NCBI RefSeq assembly: GCF_003573695.1
Contig: NC_039362.1
Span: 15,954,063 to 16,018,062, forward strand
Direction: 5' to 3'
DNA from: Papaver somniferum
Taxonomy: Eukaryota > Streptophyta > Magnoliopsida > Ranunculales > Papaveraceae
DNA: 64,000 bases
Both the position numbers and the translations under genes were made by a program. Shown one piece after another: positions 11,396-22,569 of the stretch. The notes under the pieces are model-generated. The model searched no databases. It worked only from the letters and a program-made list of their open reading frames with translations, and was not told where the DNA came from. The first letter of the stretch is position 1; every line of letters begins with the position of its first letter.

Positions 11396-11640
11396 CTTGT
11401 CAAAATGAAGTACGAATTGCAGACTACATATCAAAAAGTTTTGTACACATTACATATCAGTATGGTACAACATATAACTTGTCAAAATGAAGTACAAATT
11501 GCAGACTACATATCAAAAGGTTTTGTACACATTACATATCAGTATGGTACAACATATAACTTGTCAAAATGAAGTACAAATTGCAGACAACATATTGATA
11601 TGTAGTACACATATAAATTGACATACTAAATTTTAATATG
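11391..11640. repeat. Tandem array, three copies of an 82-bp unit
   Basis: TATAACTTGTCAAAATGAAGT recurs at 11,391, 11,473 and 11,554. It is followed each time by TTGCAGACTACATATCAAAA and a CATATCAGTATGG stretch; the third copy is partial. The first two copies are almost identical. Confidence 0.88.
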
Positions 11641-11708
11641 TATTAGTTAAACAACACTACATTTCAATATGTAACAGTACATATTTTAGGTTTTGGGAAT
11701 ATTGCATG

Positions 11709-12215
11709 TCAATATGAAGTACATATTTGGCTTTGTTTTTGATTTGATTTACCTTTTTCCTGAGGAACCTTACTCATACTTCTTGTTGTTGGAGATTTAG
11801 CAGTAGGGGAGGTTCCTGTTGGTGAATCATCGGTAGACTTCCTTCTTCTTTTCACTGGTGTACGAGATTTAGCAGTAGGGGAGGTTTCTATTGCTGAATC
11901 ATCGACAGATTTGCTTCTTCTTTTCAATAGTGTAGGAGATTTAGCAGTAGGGGAGGTTTCTGTTGCTGAATCACCGACAGATTTGCTTCTTCTTTTCAAT
12001 AGTGTAGGAGATTTAGCAGTAAGGGAGGTTCCTGTTGGTGAATCATCGGTAGACTTCCTTCTTCTTTTCACTGGTGTACGAGATTTAGCAGTAGGGGAGG
12101 TTTCTGTTGCTGAATCATCGACAGATTTGCTTCTTCTTTTCAATAGTGTAGGAGATTTAGAAGCAGGGGACGCTTCTGTTGGTGAATCATCGTCAGATTT
12201 CTTTCTTCTTTTCAC
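11709..12215 (-). CDS. Basic low-complexity protein of six 24-residue repeats
   Basis: The 168-residue ORF is six units of 24 residues, each K-R-R-x-K-S followed by x-D-D-S, then T-x-T-S-P-T-A-K-S. A 23-residue tail ends KSNQKQSQICTSY. Its Ser-Pro and Lys/Arg richness recalls histone H1 tails or nuclear linker proteins. A likely earlier start near 12,275 (MGTSRK...) is out of frame by one base, so the present ORF may be the remainder of a longer gene. The DNA repeat behind it has a 72-bp period. Function is unknown, and it may be part of the surrounding transposon. Confidence 0.5.
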   Translation of the reverse strand: MKRRKKSDDDSPTEASPASKSPTLLKRRSKSVDDSATETSPTAKSRTPVKRRRKSTDDSPTGTSLTAKSPTLLKRRSKSVGDSATETSPTAKSPTLLKRRSKSVDDSAIETSPTAKSRTPVKRRRKSTDDSPTGTSPTAKSPTTRSMSKVPQEKGKSNQKQSQICTSY

Positions 12216-12650
12216 TGGTGATGGAGATACTTCAGTAATTTCTTCTGTAATCGTCCTCTTAATTTTCTACTTGTACCCATTTCTTCTTCAATTGAATATA
12301 ATGAAAATTAGGTCAGATACTGAAAGAAGAAGCAGTTTTTGTTTCTGATAATGGTGATTTTTCGATCTTTTTCTGATAATGGTGATTAATTGAGTTAGGT
12401 TGCAGAAGAGAGACGGGAGCAGTTTTCTGAATGTGAAGAAAGACGAAGCAGTTTGCGTTTTTCAATTGAGAGTTAGGTTGCAGAAGAGATAGAGAATGCA
12501 ACTGGAAAAAAAATGAAAAGAAAACGGACGGAAATTGTACACATCACGTGGTCCAGGGTATATAGGTAAAATAACATGTTTTTAAACTTTATTGGACTAG
12601 CCATTAATTGTTATATCCCGTTGGACCAGCCAATAACCCGGATCGGATTT

Positions 12651-13564
12651 TCTAGACTAAATAGTAAAGATACATTACATGGTTTTGTTTTTATATGGGT
12701 CGTCAGGTTTTTAATTCTTAAATATCTACAGACATGTCACATGATTCCGTCTGGCATGCACAACCACCTGAAATATTTCTACACTAAAGTTATGGAAACG
12801 AGGTAAGCGCTTGGAAACAGTAAATGTGCGCATTGTATCATGTGGTTTTTTTTTCTTTTCTTACAATATGCCAGTTTTTCACCATTTTACTGAGTTTGAT
12901 CCCACGACGACTGTTTGTGCGAACGAATTAAAGAAAGTCAACCAAGCTGTGTATTACATGAGAGTTGAGATATTTTTGATACCATCGGTTCATATATGCC
13001 TGCCTGTCAAGGAACCTTGTCGGTTGAGTTTTAATTAATAAATAATTTTAATTATTATTAGCCTAGTGCATAATTAGGCTTCCTCTAGTATTGCTGCAGT
13101 TTTTATAAAAGCACTTTTCTGCTGTGCGTTGTTATGCTGTGCCGTGAGGATAAAATTTGAAAAATGAATAATTGATTGTATATAAATTTAAGGGTAACAT
13201 TTGTCATTTATAAAGTAGGGATAAAAAAGGTAAATCAAACATTAAATTTAGATGGGACCAAAACTTATGTTTTTGTAGCTTTTAAAAACTCCTCCACCCC
13301 AACTTTTAAAAATCGAGGAATTTGGAAAATGCTTTGGCTAAAAAAATGTTTTTCTTTTTACCAGACACTAATTTCAAAAATTGTTGACATATATAGGTTT
13401 TGAAAGTGCTTTTGGAAAAATAAAAGCGTTACCAAACCCAGTCTTAATGAACGGTAGACAGTCAGCTACCCTAGATTCCCATAGATTCCCGACGAGATTT
13501 TTATGTGTGTGTATTGCAGGGTTGACGCATCACATGAACGTACAGCAGGTTTACTGCCTTTGTA
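12651..13564. other. Region upstream of the acyltransferase pseudogene, with a possible hAT-like MITE
   Basis: I see no gene. Around 13,085-13,432 the ends GCAGTTTTTATAAAAGCAC and GTGCTTTTGGAAAAATAAA are roughly inverted. The right end continues GCGTTACCAAACCC, a terminus seen in many plant hAT-type MITEs. I cannot define a target duplication. Confidence 0.35.
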
Positions 13565-14145
13565 ATGAAAATGAAGGTTGAAGTAGTTTCCAGAGAGAGC
13601 ACTAAACCATCCACACCGACTCCACATCACCTTAGGATTTTCATCTTATCTTTTCTTGATCAAAAGGCTCCTCAGTTTTATGTTCCTATTATTCTCTTCT
13701 ACCCAATAGACATCGATAACTGTAAGTCAATAATCCAAGCATGTTATCAAGACCTAAAGAGTTCTTTCTGAGACTTTTTACCAGATACTATACGTTATCC
13801 GGGAGGATCAAAGGCGATCTAATAGAGTGTATAGACGGCGGGGTTGATTATTCAGAAGCTAAGGTGCATGATATCAGTGGTGGAATTTCTCAGATTATCC
13901 AAGACTCAAGAATCCATTTTCTTAAGCAATTCTTGCCATGCGGCCCCCACGGCCTTGATTCTGTGTCTGGATCCGGAATCAGTGACAAAGTGCTTATATA
14001 CGTTCAAATAAATGTCATTGATCATCCAGAAGGTGGACTAGTGGTTGGAATTTGCATTTACCACCAGATGAGTGATATGTCTTGTCTACGGCTTTCATAA
14101 ACAATTGGGATGGTGCATCTCGTGGGGTGCCTACTGAAAAGATCG

Positions 14146-16817
14146 TGTAACACCCCGTGTTTTTATCATGGAGCATGATAAAAGATGCGCCATGACCTAA
14201 GATGAAGCTTCATCCAAAATTTCTGTTGGTCGGTAAGAGATAGATTGACTCAAGGCCAATACCGCGCCAAAATGGTGTATTATGTTTGGCATTTGTCCAA
14301 GAGCCAAGTCTCGCATCAAATGATGCATTATGCCAGTTGGGTAGATGGCCTAGAGCATTGAAGTGCATCCTTTGCGCATAATGAAGGCTATTGGCTTAGA
14401 ACCAATATTGCACAATCATTGTGCATCAGGTCAGAAGGGCTGGCCGAACGAGTGTTGCAGAATCATTGCACACAATCATTTCTTATGAATAATGAATCAA
14501 GCATGTCAATTTGCTCCCCTATTCTAACTTGTAGAAATTGGAAGTTAACATATATAGGGAGGGGTAGTCGGTTGAAGGTGCATATTCGGACCATGCACCA
14601 AGTAAGCTTCATAGCTTATCCGGAAGAGTATAAATGATGCCTAAGTCTCATTTATAACTCCGTAACCTTTCCAATGGGGCATATGATGATGCGAAGGCAT
14701 CACTATGCCATGTTGCGGACCGATAATGCATAATCATTGTGCATTTTGACGGAACAACCTAATCGGACCAGGCCATTACCATTATTGCTAGGCCACGATC
14801 TTGCAAACGAGTTGGCTTAAGTTTCTATCCCTTCGAGGATGAACTGCGGTTTGTGCTTGATCCCTTTAAAGTAGAGAAGGGTACGTAGGCAGTCGCAATG
14901 AGTTGCTGCATTGCCGGTCCCGCACTTTGGCCCCTCATATCATCTAAGCTCGATCGCTCGATGCAAGATATGATTGTGGCCAGACTTGATGAGGCAAGTT
15001 GCATGCCATCCAGTGGATGCTCATACTTCCTATCAAGCCGTCCGACTTAGGCATGTACCAATGGAGGAGTGGGCATGGCCTCGAAAGTAAGATACATCGA
15101 TATGCAAGTTAGCGGAGAACCAGAGCTTGCATAAGCCTAAGGAAAGTACGGCATGAGCCTGATTGATGCACCCTTGACACGAGAAAAACAAGAGCATGCT
15201 CTCAGCAATGTTGAAGCTTAGAAAATAGGAAGTACGACGGTTTCTCAGCTAGATAGGAAATTCAGTGATGAATTTCACACGTTGAGGCAAAGCACTCGGA
15301 ATACAGAGATGCATGTAAGGTGCATTGGCCATAGCCTTCAAGGCTTTAAACCCTTTGCAGAACAAGGGTAAGTTGGAACAATGTAGAAGCTAAGTTAGTT
15401 GCATCATGCTCCACGAGCATGCTTGTAAGGCCAAATGGACGTGCATTTTCCTAGCTTAAAAGCCCGGATCATAGCATCATCATGACGCATCGGTCCGTCA
15501 CAGATCGAATGTGACGGACCGGAAAATTACACCTGGCGCTCCTGGGTGCGCAGGCCATAACTCCCCCCATGCGCCATGAAGATGCTACAAACCGGGCCCC
15601 AAAGCTAGGAAAATGCACTTCCATTTGCCCTTACAATCATACGTGTGGAGCATGATGTGACTAACTTGGCTTCCGCACTATTCCGATTTACCATAGGACA
15701 AAAATATAAAGCCTTGCCTCAACGTAGGGAATTCATCATTGGATTTAGTATCTAGCTTAGTAACCGTCATACCGCCTCTTCTCGTAGCTTCGGCATTCCT
15801 GAGAGCATGCACTTGTCTTTCTCTTGCCAAGGGTGCATCAATTAGGCCATTTGCGTAGTATCCTTAGGCTTATGCAAACTCCGCTACTTGCATATTATTG
15901 TAGCTTACCTTCCTGGCCATGACCAATGTGTCAATGGTGCACGCCAACGTCGAATGCCTTGATAGGAAGTATGAGCATCCAATGAATGGAATTCAACTTG
16001 ACTCATCAAGTTTGGCCACAATCATCTCTTGCATCCCAATACCCGAGCCAAATGATATGAGAGGAAAGAATGTCGCAATCACCTCTCAATTAGATGATAT
16101 GAGCGAAAAAGTGCTGGACCGGCAACGCTCCAACTCATTGCGGCTGCCTACGTACCCTTCCATACTCTAAAGGGATCAAGCACAGACTGTAGTTTATCCT
16201 CGAAGGGATGGAATCTTAAGCCAACATGTTTGCAAGGCCGTGGCCAAGAAATAATGGTAATGACCTAGTCCGTGATGGATGCACATGACTACCCTGGCCA
16301 AATGCGATGTACGGCCGTGATAGTTGTACATTCAGTTCTGGCTCACAGGCCAGTTCCAATGTCCGTCCATGATGGTTGTACATTTCTTGAGACAGGTCCA
16401 GTGAAGGAAAGTGATGGATGTATTTCCGACTTTGGCCCACAGGCCACTCTAATGTCCAGCCGTGATGGATGTACATTTCCAAGGCCTGCCTGCTCTGACC
16501 TGTTGTGATATTGGCCATAGGCCAATGACCTGCGTAATGCGTCGTTGTGGCGCTACTTTGTTTTAGGCCAGACACCCAACTAGCCTAATGCATCCTTTGA
16601 TGCAAGATTGGACTTTGGCCAATACAACTTACAGTTTACACTCTCTTGGTGCCATATTTTCCTTGACCAATATGCCCACGCGATATGCCATTTTTGGCAG
16701 CATATTGTCCTAATCCAATGTTCCTTTTACTACGCGGCGGAAGCTTTGGATGAAGCTTCATCTCAGGCCATGGCGCATCTTTTAGCATGCGCCATGCTAA
16801 AAACATGGGGTATTACA
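14146..16817. mobile_element. Giant foldback (palindromic) element inside the BAHD gene
   Basis: The ends are TGTAACACCCCGTGTTTTTA at 14,146 and its near-complement ending GGGGTATTACA at 16,817. They are flanked by TCG at 14,143-14,145 and 16,818-16,820. Inverted matches continue inward along the whole length: GATGAAGCTTCATCC near both ends, the CCCTTCGAGGAT...TGCTTGATCCCTTTA block at about 14,838/16,200, GGAAGTATGAGCATCC at about 15,020/15,970, and AGAGCATGC at about 15,190/15,800. They meet at a 12-bp perfect hairpin, CGGTCCGTCACA (15,491-15,502) against its complement (15,510-15,521). Arms are about 1.33 kb each with a 7-bp loop. There is no coding region. It may be a foldback DNA transposon or two LTRs fused head to head. 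Confidence 0.88.
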
Positions 16818-17065
16818 TCGAAGGTCCGAGGTTTGATATTTTGCCTTCTTTATTCCCGCCGAGAGATTTAATGGGTTACAAATAAGGAGGGGGATTTACA
16901 GGAAAATAAATTGTAAAAAAGAAGTTTTTGTTTGACGGATTAAAGATTGATGAACTAAAAAAAATGCATATCATGAGAAACAATAAAAATGACGAAACTG
17001 ATATTCGATGTTTGACTCGTGTCGGCCTTTATTTGGAAACATTATTGGAAAATAGGTACAACAAC

Positions 17066-19424
17066 TGAAAAAGCGGGGGTCTAACAACCACACCCAATAT
17101 TTCGCTTAGCAATCTGTATGGACTAATTCTAATATACTTTTAAGAGAATCAACTAGACAATCAGACTCAATCTTAATAAAAAGTATATCAAGGAGTTATA
17201 TCTCAATTTCGCGATTCAATACTTACTCAAGCAAATAGAAATCTGCGAGTCTAATTGAACACAAGAGAAATTAACTTGAACGGTACCAAAGACCAATGTT
17301 CAAGTATCAATCAATTTCAATAAACAACCAAAGGTTGGATTTACCAATTGATCGATTCAACGCACAACCTGTGATATTTCAATTATATAACAAAATATAA
17401 CGCGGAAAAGAAATAACACAGACACCAGAAGTTTTGTTAACGAGGAAGCCGCAAATGCAGAAAAACACCGGGACTTAGTCCAGTTTGAACGCATATTGTA
17501 TTAAGCCGCTACGGACACTAGCCTACTAAAAACTAACTTCGGTCTGGACTGTAGTTGAACCCCAATAAATATCACACTGATCAAAGGTACAGTTACGCTC
17601 CTTATGTCTCTGATCCCAATAGGATACTACGCACTTGATTCCCTTAGCTGATTTCATCCACAACTAAGAGTTTCTACGGTCCAAAGTCGAAGACTTTAAT
17701 AAACAAATCTGTATCACACAGAAAAGTCTACATGAATAGATAAATCTGTCTCCCACATAAATACCTACGAGTTTTGTTCCGTCTTTTGATAAATCAAGGT
17801 GAACATGAACCAATCGATAACCCAGACTTATATTCCCGAAGAATAGCCTAGAATTATCAATCACCTCACAATAATCTAAATCGTATTATGGAGAAACTAG
17901 ATATTGCTGAATCACAAACGATGAGACGAAGAGTTTGTGCCTACTTTTCTATCTTGCCTATCGGAGAATCTTGCGATTATACTCAAATATGATAGAAACA
18001 GCAAGATCATATCATGCAACTACAGAGAAAATAGTTGGGTCTGGCTTCACAATCCCAATGAAGTCTTCAAGTCGTTAACCTATGGGGTCTCGATAGAAAC
18101 CTAAGGTTAAAGAAGAATCGAGTCTAGATTATACAACTAGTATCACACAGGAGGTGTGGGGATTAGTTTTCCCAGTTGCTAGAGTTATCCTTTATATAGT
18201 CTTCAAATAAGGGTTTGCAATCAATGCTACCTTGGTAACAAAGCATTCAATATTCACCGTTAGATGAAAAGCTGATTAGATTCAAGATAATATCTTTCAA
18301 CTGTTAGATCGAACTTAGATTGTTATTTACACATGAAATGTAACTTCATTTAAGTTTGAGTAACCGTACCTAAATGTGTACAAGTCGTTGGTTCAACGGT
18401 AGTTAACCATAGGTTAGTCATATGAGCACTTTCATATCAACCTTATTCTTCTTTACCACAACTAGTTAAAATGACTCAAATGAACTAGTTATAGAGTTGT
18501 TCAATTGCTTAGATCTCATAGAAGTATACAAGACACAATCAAAACAAAAACAGTACTTTTGATTCACTCGAATCGATTCATGAACATTATAGCCACGGTT
18601 TGCAAAGATTGCATTCCTTAAAATATAAATGTCTTTCACGAATTAAACTGTTTTTAGAAAATAACCTAATTAAGTACGCATACTGGTACGTGGACTTAAG
18701 TACCCGAATTATGTTTGTTTTTAGTTATCAAACTCCAGCAAAAATTCACGGGATGTGAACTTCCGGCAGTACGCGTACTGGTACGCGGACTTTAGTTCCG
18801 GTTATCCAGAGCAGCAAAGTACGCATACTTTGGTTCAAGGATATTGGACTTACACACATATGAGTTGTCTCACAATGTTTATATCCAACCATGGTTATGT
18901 ATTCTAAACTCTCATTTCAATCATTGAAACATTCTTAGAGGACGTTATATAGTTGTTATTCACAAATTATTTTTCGTCAAAACGATTTTCAAGTAATTGA
19001 AACTAATATGACTTTCGTCACTAGTAAAGATGAAATTGGCTAAAGCGAAAGCTTACCAACACATATTTTGAGAAATAGATAAGTGAGATAAACTCAGCTC
19101 GAAATAGTACATGTGTATAATCATAGTCTATATAGCAATACGACTTTTGTCTCAAGATAGGAGATAAAGTAGACTTTTGAGTGATAGATAAGTTCAAGTC
19201 TCCACATACCTTTTTGTCGATGAAGTTCCACCAGTTCCTTGAGTAGTTCTTCGTCTTTGCATGATGAACATCGTGGAGTCTAGAGCTCAACTACAGTTTT
19301 TATCCTAGTCCGAGACTTAGATATTAGTAAACTAGAAATCAAGACTTATAGTTTTGGCAACTAAACTTGACAAACAAGCTTGAGATAGCAACGCTTGCGA
19401 GTTCGACCGAGCAGTGCTCTAACA
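17066..19424 (-). repeat. Long LTR, copy A (2.36 kb) inside the BAHD pseudogene
   Basis: On the plus strand it runs from TGAAAAAGCGGGGGTCTAACA to GCAGTGCTCTAACA, so in its own direction it starts TGTTAGAGCACTGC and ends CCCCCGCTTTTTCA. The same ends occur in the copies at 30,303-32,689 and 28,954-33,832. The latter is followed by a primer site, which fixes the orientation. It has a TATATAAAGG promoter-like box near 18,195 on the minus strand. It lies directly against copy B, and I see no clear target duplication around the pair. Confidence 0.75.
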
Positions 19425-22002
19425 AGAACCACACCCAATAATTCTTTTGGAAAACTGTATGGACTAACTCTAATATTATTCCGAGAGCACCATTTTATAA
19501 AGCGAGCTCTATCAAGAAAGATATCAAAGAGTTATATCTCTATTTCTCAATGCAATCACCAAATCAAACAGATAGAAATCCGTGAGCCTGATTGTTATGA
19601 AAAATAACTTGGACGGACCAAGATCAGTGCCCAAGTGTTAATCAATTTATATCCAACAAACAAAGGTTGGATTTACCAATTGATTGAACTACGCACAACC
19701 TATGACATTTCAATTATATAAATAAATATAATGCGGAAAAGAAGTAACACAGACACCAGAATTTGTTAACGAAGAAACCGCAAATGTAGAAAAACCCCAG
19801 GACCTAGTCCAGCTTTGAATGCACATTATATTAAGCCGCTACAGACACTATCCAACTACAAGTTAACTTCAGACTGGCATGTAGTTGAGCCCTAACCAAG
19901 TCTCACACCGATTAAGGTACAATCGCGTTCCTTACGCCTCTAGAACCACGCCGGATTCTGCGCACTTGATTCCCTTAGCTGACCTCACCCACAACTAAGA
20001 GTTTCTACAAACCAAATTCGAAAAATTATAAATAAATATGCTTCCCACAGATAAGTCTATTCTTATAGATAAATTTGTCTCCCACAGAAGTACCTATGAA
20101 GTTTTGTTTTGTCTTATGATAAATCAAGGTGAACAAGAACCAATTGATAATCTGGTCTTATACTCCCGGCGAGCAGCCTAGAAATATCAATCACCTCACA
20201 ATAACTTAACCATATGGTAGTATAAGAAGTTACTGCGGAACCACAAAGTCTAAGACGAAAAACTTTGTCATTACTTTTTATATCTTACTTATTGGAGATA
20301 AATCTCGAGAAAATCTTAGAGAAGATAGTACTCAATACGATAGAACTGGTAAGATCAGAATACGTAACATAGAGAAAATAGTTGGATATGGCTTCATGTA
20401 TCCCAAATGAAGTCTTTAAGTCGTTAACCTATAATGGTTTTAGAAAAAAACCTAGGTTAAAGGATAATCGACTCTAGTCGCAACTAGTATCACACATGAG
20501 GTGTGGGGATTAGGTTTCCCAGTTGTTAGAGTTCTCCCTTATATAGTCTTTCAAACCAGGGTTTGCTTTCAATCAAAGCTAAGATAGCTTAGTAACAAAG
20601 CATTCAATATTCACTGTTTGATGAAATCCTGATTTAAGATTCAAGCTAAGTCTGCTTAGAAATAAAGCAATTAATCTCCACGTTAGATGGCCTTAGCTTG
20701 TTACACACAAATGAAATATACCTTCATTTAGATATGGGTAGCCATACCTAAACGTGTATATTGAGTTGGCTCAATAACAGTTAACCGAAGTTAACCATAT
20801 GAACACTTTAGTCTTAACCATATTCATCTAACACTTCTAGTTCAAATATAATGATCAATAAAACATGAAAGATAATCAAATGAATCTAATTGTGTTTCAA
20901 ATAGAGTTGTTCAATTTTTCACTATCTCATAGAAATATATATGAACAAGTTGAAACAAAATCAGATTGATTCGTAATCGTACAAAGTACTTATACAAGAA
21001 TCAATTCATGTACATTAAGCCACGCTTTGCAAAGATTACATTCCTTAATTCATAAATGTTTTAGTTCATGAGTATGAGAATCATAATTAACCCGTTTTAG
21101 AACTTAAACCACTATGTTCGCAAACCAGTTACGCGAACAACATCTCCGGACCTTGGCTTGTCCAGCCGTTCGCAAACCAGGTACGCGAACAACCATCTCG
21201 GATCCAACTCAGGTAGAACCGTTTGCGTACTAGGTACACAAACAAGGTTCCCAGACCTTTACAGATAAAACCGTTCGCTTATAAGGTACGCAAATAAGGT
21301 TCCCCGACCTGAATCATTACCAAACAGTTCACATACTAGGTATGCATACCGTGTTGTATCCAGAAATGGTTAATTGTTCTAAACTCCCATTTCAATCATT
21401 GTTGTCTCACACAAACTATTAGCTTCAAGTAATTTTCAAGTGATCGAATGATCAATACGAAACTTTGCAAGTCGATATCAAATGATTTTGTCATACAAAT
21501 CATATAAGATGTTTCAAGGCAATTTCCACATGATCATCTTTTGACTTAATATTAAGTTCCCAACAAATAAATTGTTTCCAACTAAACTCGTCAAGGATAA
21601 TGATGAACATAGTTAAAGCAAAAATCTTCCAAAACATATTTCGAGAAATATATAAGCGAGATAAACTCATCTCGAAATATCAAATGTGTATAAATTAAAA
21701 GTCTATATAGCCATACGACTTAGTCTCATTAGGAGATAGAATAAAATAGACTTCTGAGTGATAGATAAGTTTTAGTGTCCACATACCTTTTTTTGATGAA
21801 TTTCCTCCAAGCTCCACTCAGTAGATCTTCGTCTTTAATTAGTGAACGCCGTGAAGTCTAAAGCTCAACTGTACATTCTATCCTAATCCGATACATAACT
21901 ATAAGTAGACTAGAAATCAAGACTATAGTTTTGATCAACTAAACTTGACAAACAAGCTTGAGATAGCAACACTTGAGAGTTCAACCGAGCAGTGCTCTAA
22001 CA
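19425..22002 (-). repeat. Long LTR, copy B (2.58 kb), missing about 20 bp at its 3' end
   Basis: It is homologous to copy A but clearly diverged (roughly a quarter of bases differ in the parts compared). It begins abruptly at AGAACCACACCCAATAATTC, lacking the terminal TGAAAAAGCGGGGGTCTAACA seen in copy A. It ends GCAGTGCTCTAACA, after which BAHD coding sequence resumes. The divergence argues against A and B being the two LTRs of one insertion. Confidence 0.72.
21115..21350. repeat. Five-unit hairpin repeat inside LTR copy B
   Basis: Units of about 50-55 bp each contain a GTTCGCAAACCAGGTACGCGAAC-like inverted repeat (GTTCGC against GCGAAC), then a CCGGACCT/CCCAGACCT-like tail. Later units drift to GTTCACATACTAGGTATGCATAC. 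The other LTR copies hold one or two related units at the equivalent site (about 18,675-18,800 and 29,635-29,850). Confidence 0.75.
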
Positions 22003-22569
22003 ATTATGTTCACACAGATCAAGCTTTTAGAGTTTCCAATGGAGAACCTTCTGTAAAGATGTATGGGGCAATGCACGCTGTAAACATGAAGATCAGGCTG
22101 ATTCCGCCATTACCTTCAAACTATTTTGGAAATATGTATTGGATTTATATGACTTCATAAATGTTGAGGGTGAGGATGGTAACACATTAGATCAATCCAT
22201 GAGAACCTAAAATTGGCGTTGGCGATAGAGATCAAGAGGGCTATACAGAAAATTGATGCAAGTTATGTGAAGAAATTGCAAGCTACTGATTTGTTCATAG
22301 AATCCATGAAAAACTTTTGGGATGCTCAGGAAGTGAAGATAATGTTTATTAGTTGGTGCAGGTTTCTGATATATGAAGCAGATTTTGGCTGGGGAAAAAT
22401 GATGTGGGTAACTACATGTGCCTTTCCTTACAAAAATTAATTTTGTTGTGTTGATGGATACAAATTCAGGTGATGGGATAGAAGCATGGATTAACTTGAC
22501 CAATGAAAATATGGAGGAATTTGAACGTGATGAAGAACTACTACATTTTGTTTCTCGATCGCCTTTCTG

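Larger units (their letters stand above)
7323..12650. mobile_element. Probable degenerate DNA transposon built of repeats
   Basis: The left edge is a 28-bp perfect palindrome (7323-7350, half-site CTGGTCCAAAAACA) followed by CTAGTCCAA. On the opposite strand the right edge (about 12,590-12,640) reads CTGGTCCAA, then about 20 bp, then GCTAGTCCAA, so the two ends are loosely inverted. Between them lie tandem-repeat families, a basic repeat-protein ORF and an inserted solo LTR. I see no transposase and no convincing target duplication. The Mutator-like guess is weak, and the block could instead be satellite-rich intergenic DNA. Confidence 0.35.
13571..22569 (+). pseudogene. BAHD acyltransferase pseudogene (vinorine synthase/salutaridinol acetyltransferase-like), split by insertions
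   Basis: The coding pieces are collinear. 13,571-14,145 gives the N-terminus (KPSTPTPHHLRIFILSFLDQ, RYYTLSGRIKGDLIECIDGG) and the catalytic HxxxD as HQMSD at 14,062-14,076, then NNWDGASRGVPTEK in a shifted frame. 16,818-17,065 gives EGPRFDILPSLFPPRDL and a KIV-x-KKFLFDGLKI stretch, then AFIWK. 22,003-22,569 gives AVNMKIRLIPPLPSNYFGN, the structural DFGWG motif at 22,381-22,395, and DTNSGDGIEAWINL plus the usual C-terminus. Frameshifts occur near 13,760, 14,088, 16,880 and 22,436, and stops are present. BAHD enzymes transfer acyl groups from acyl-CoA to alcohols or amines in the cytosol; in this clade the acceptors include alkaloids. The gene appears intronless and is dead. Confidence 0.88.

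Noticed and set aside
11911..12348. Plus-strand ORF of hydrophobic repeats (LLLLFNSVGDLAVGE)
   Set aside because: It is the antisense shadow of the 24-residue KRR repeat; the minus strand has the coherent composition.
16216..16575. Open frames of about 120 codons within the foldback element
   Set aside because: They lie in the palindrome arm, match no family, and appear on both strands as expected from inverted sequence.
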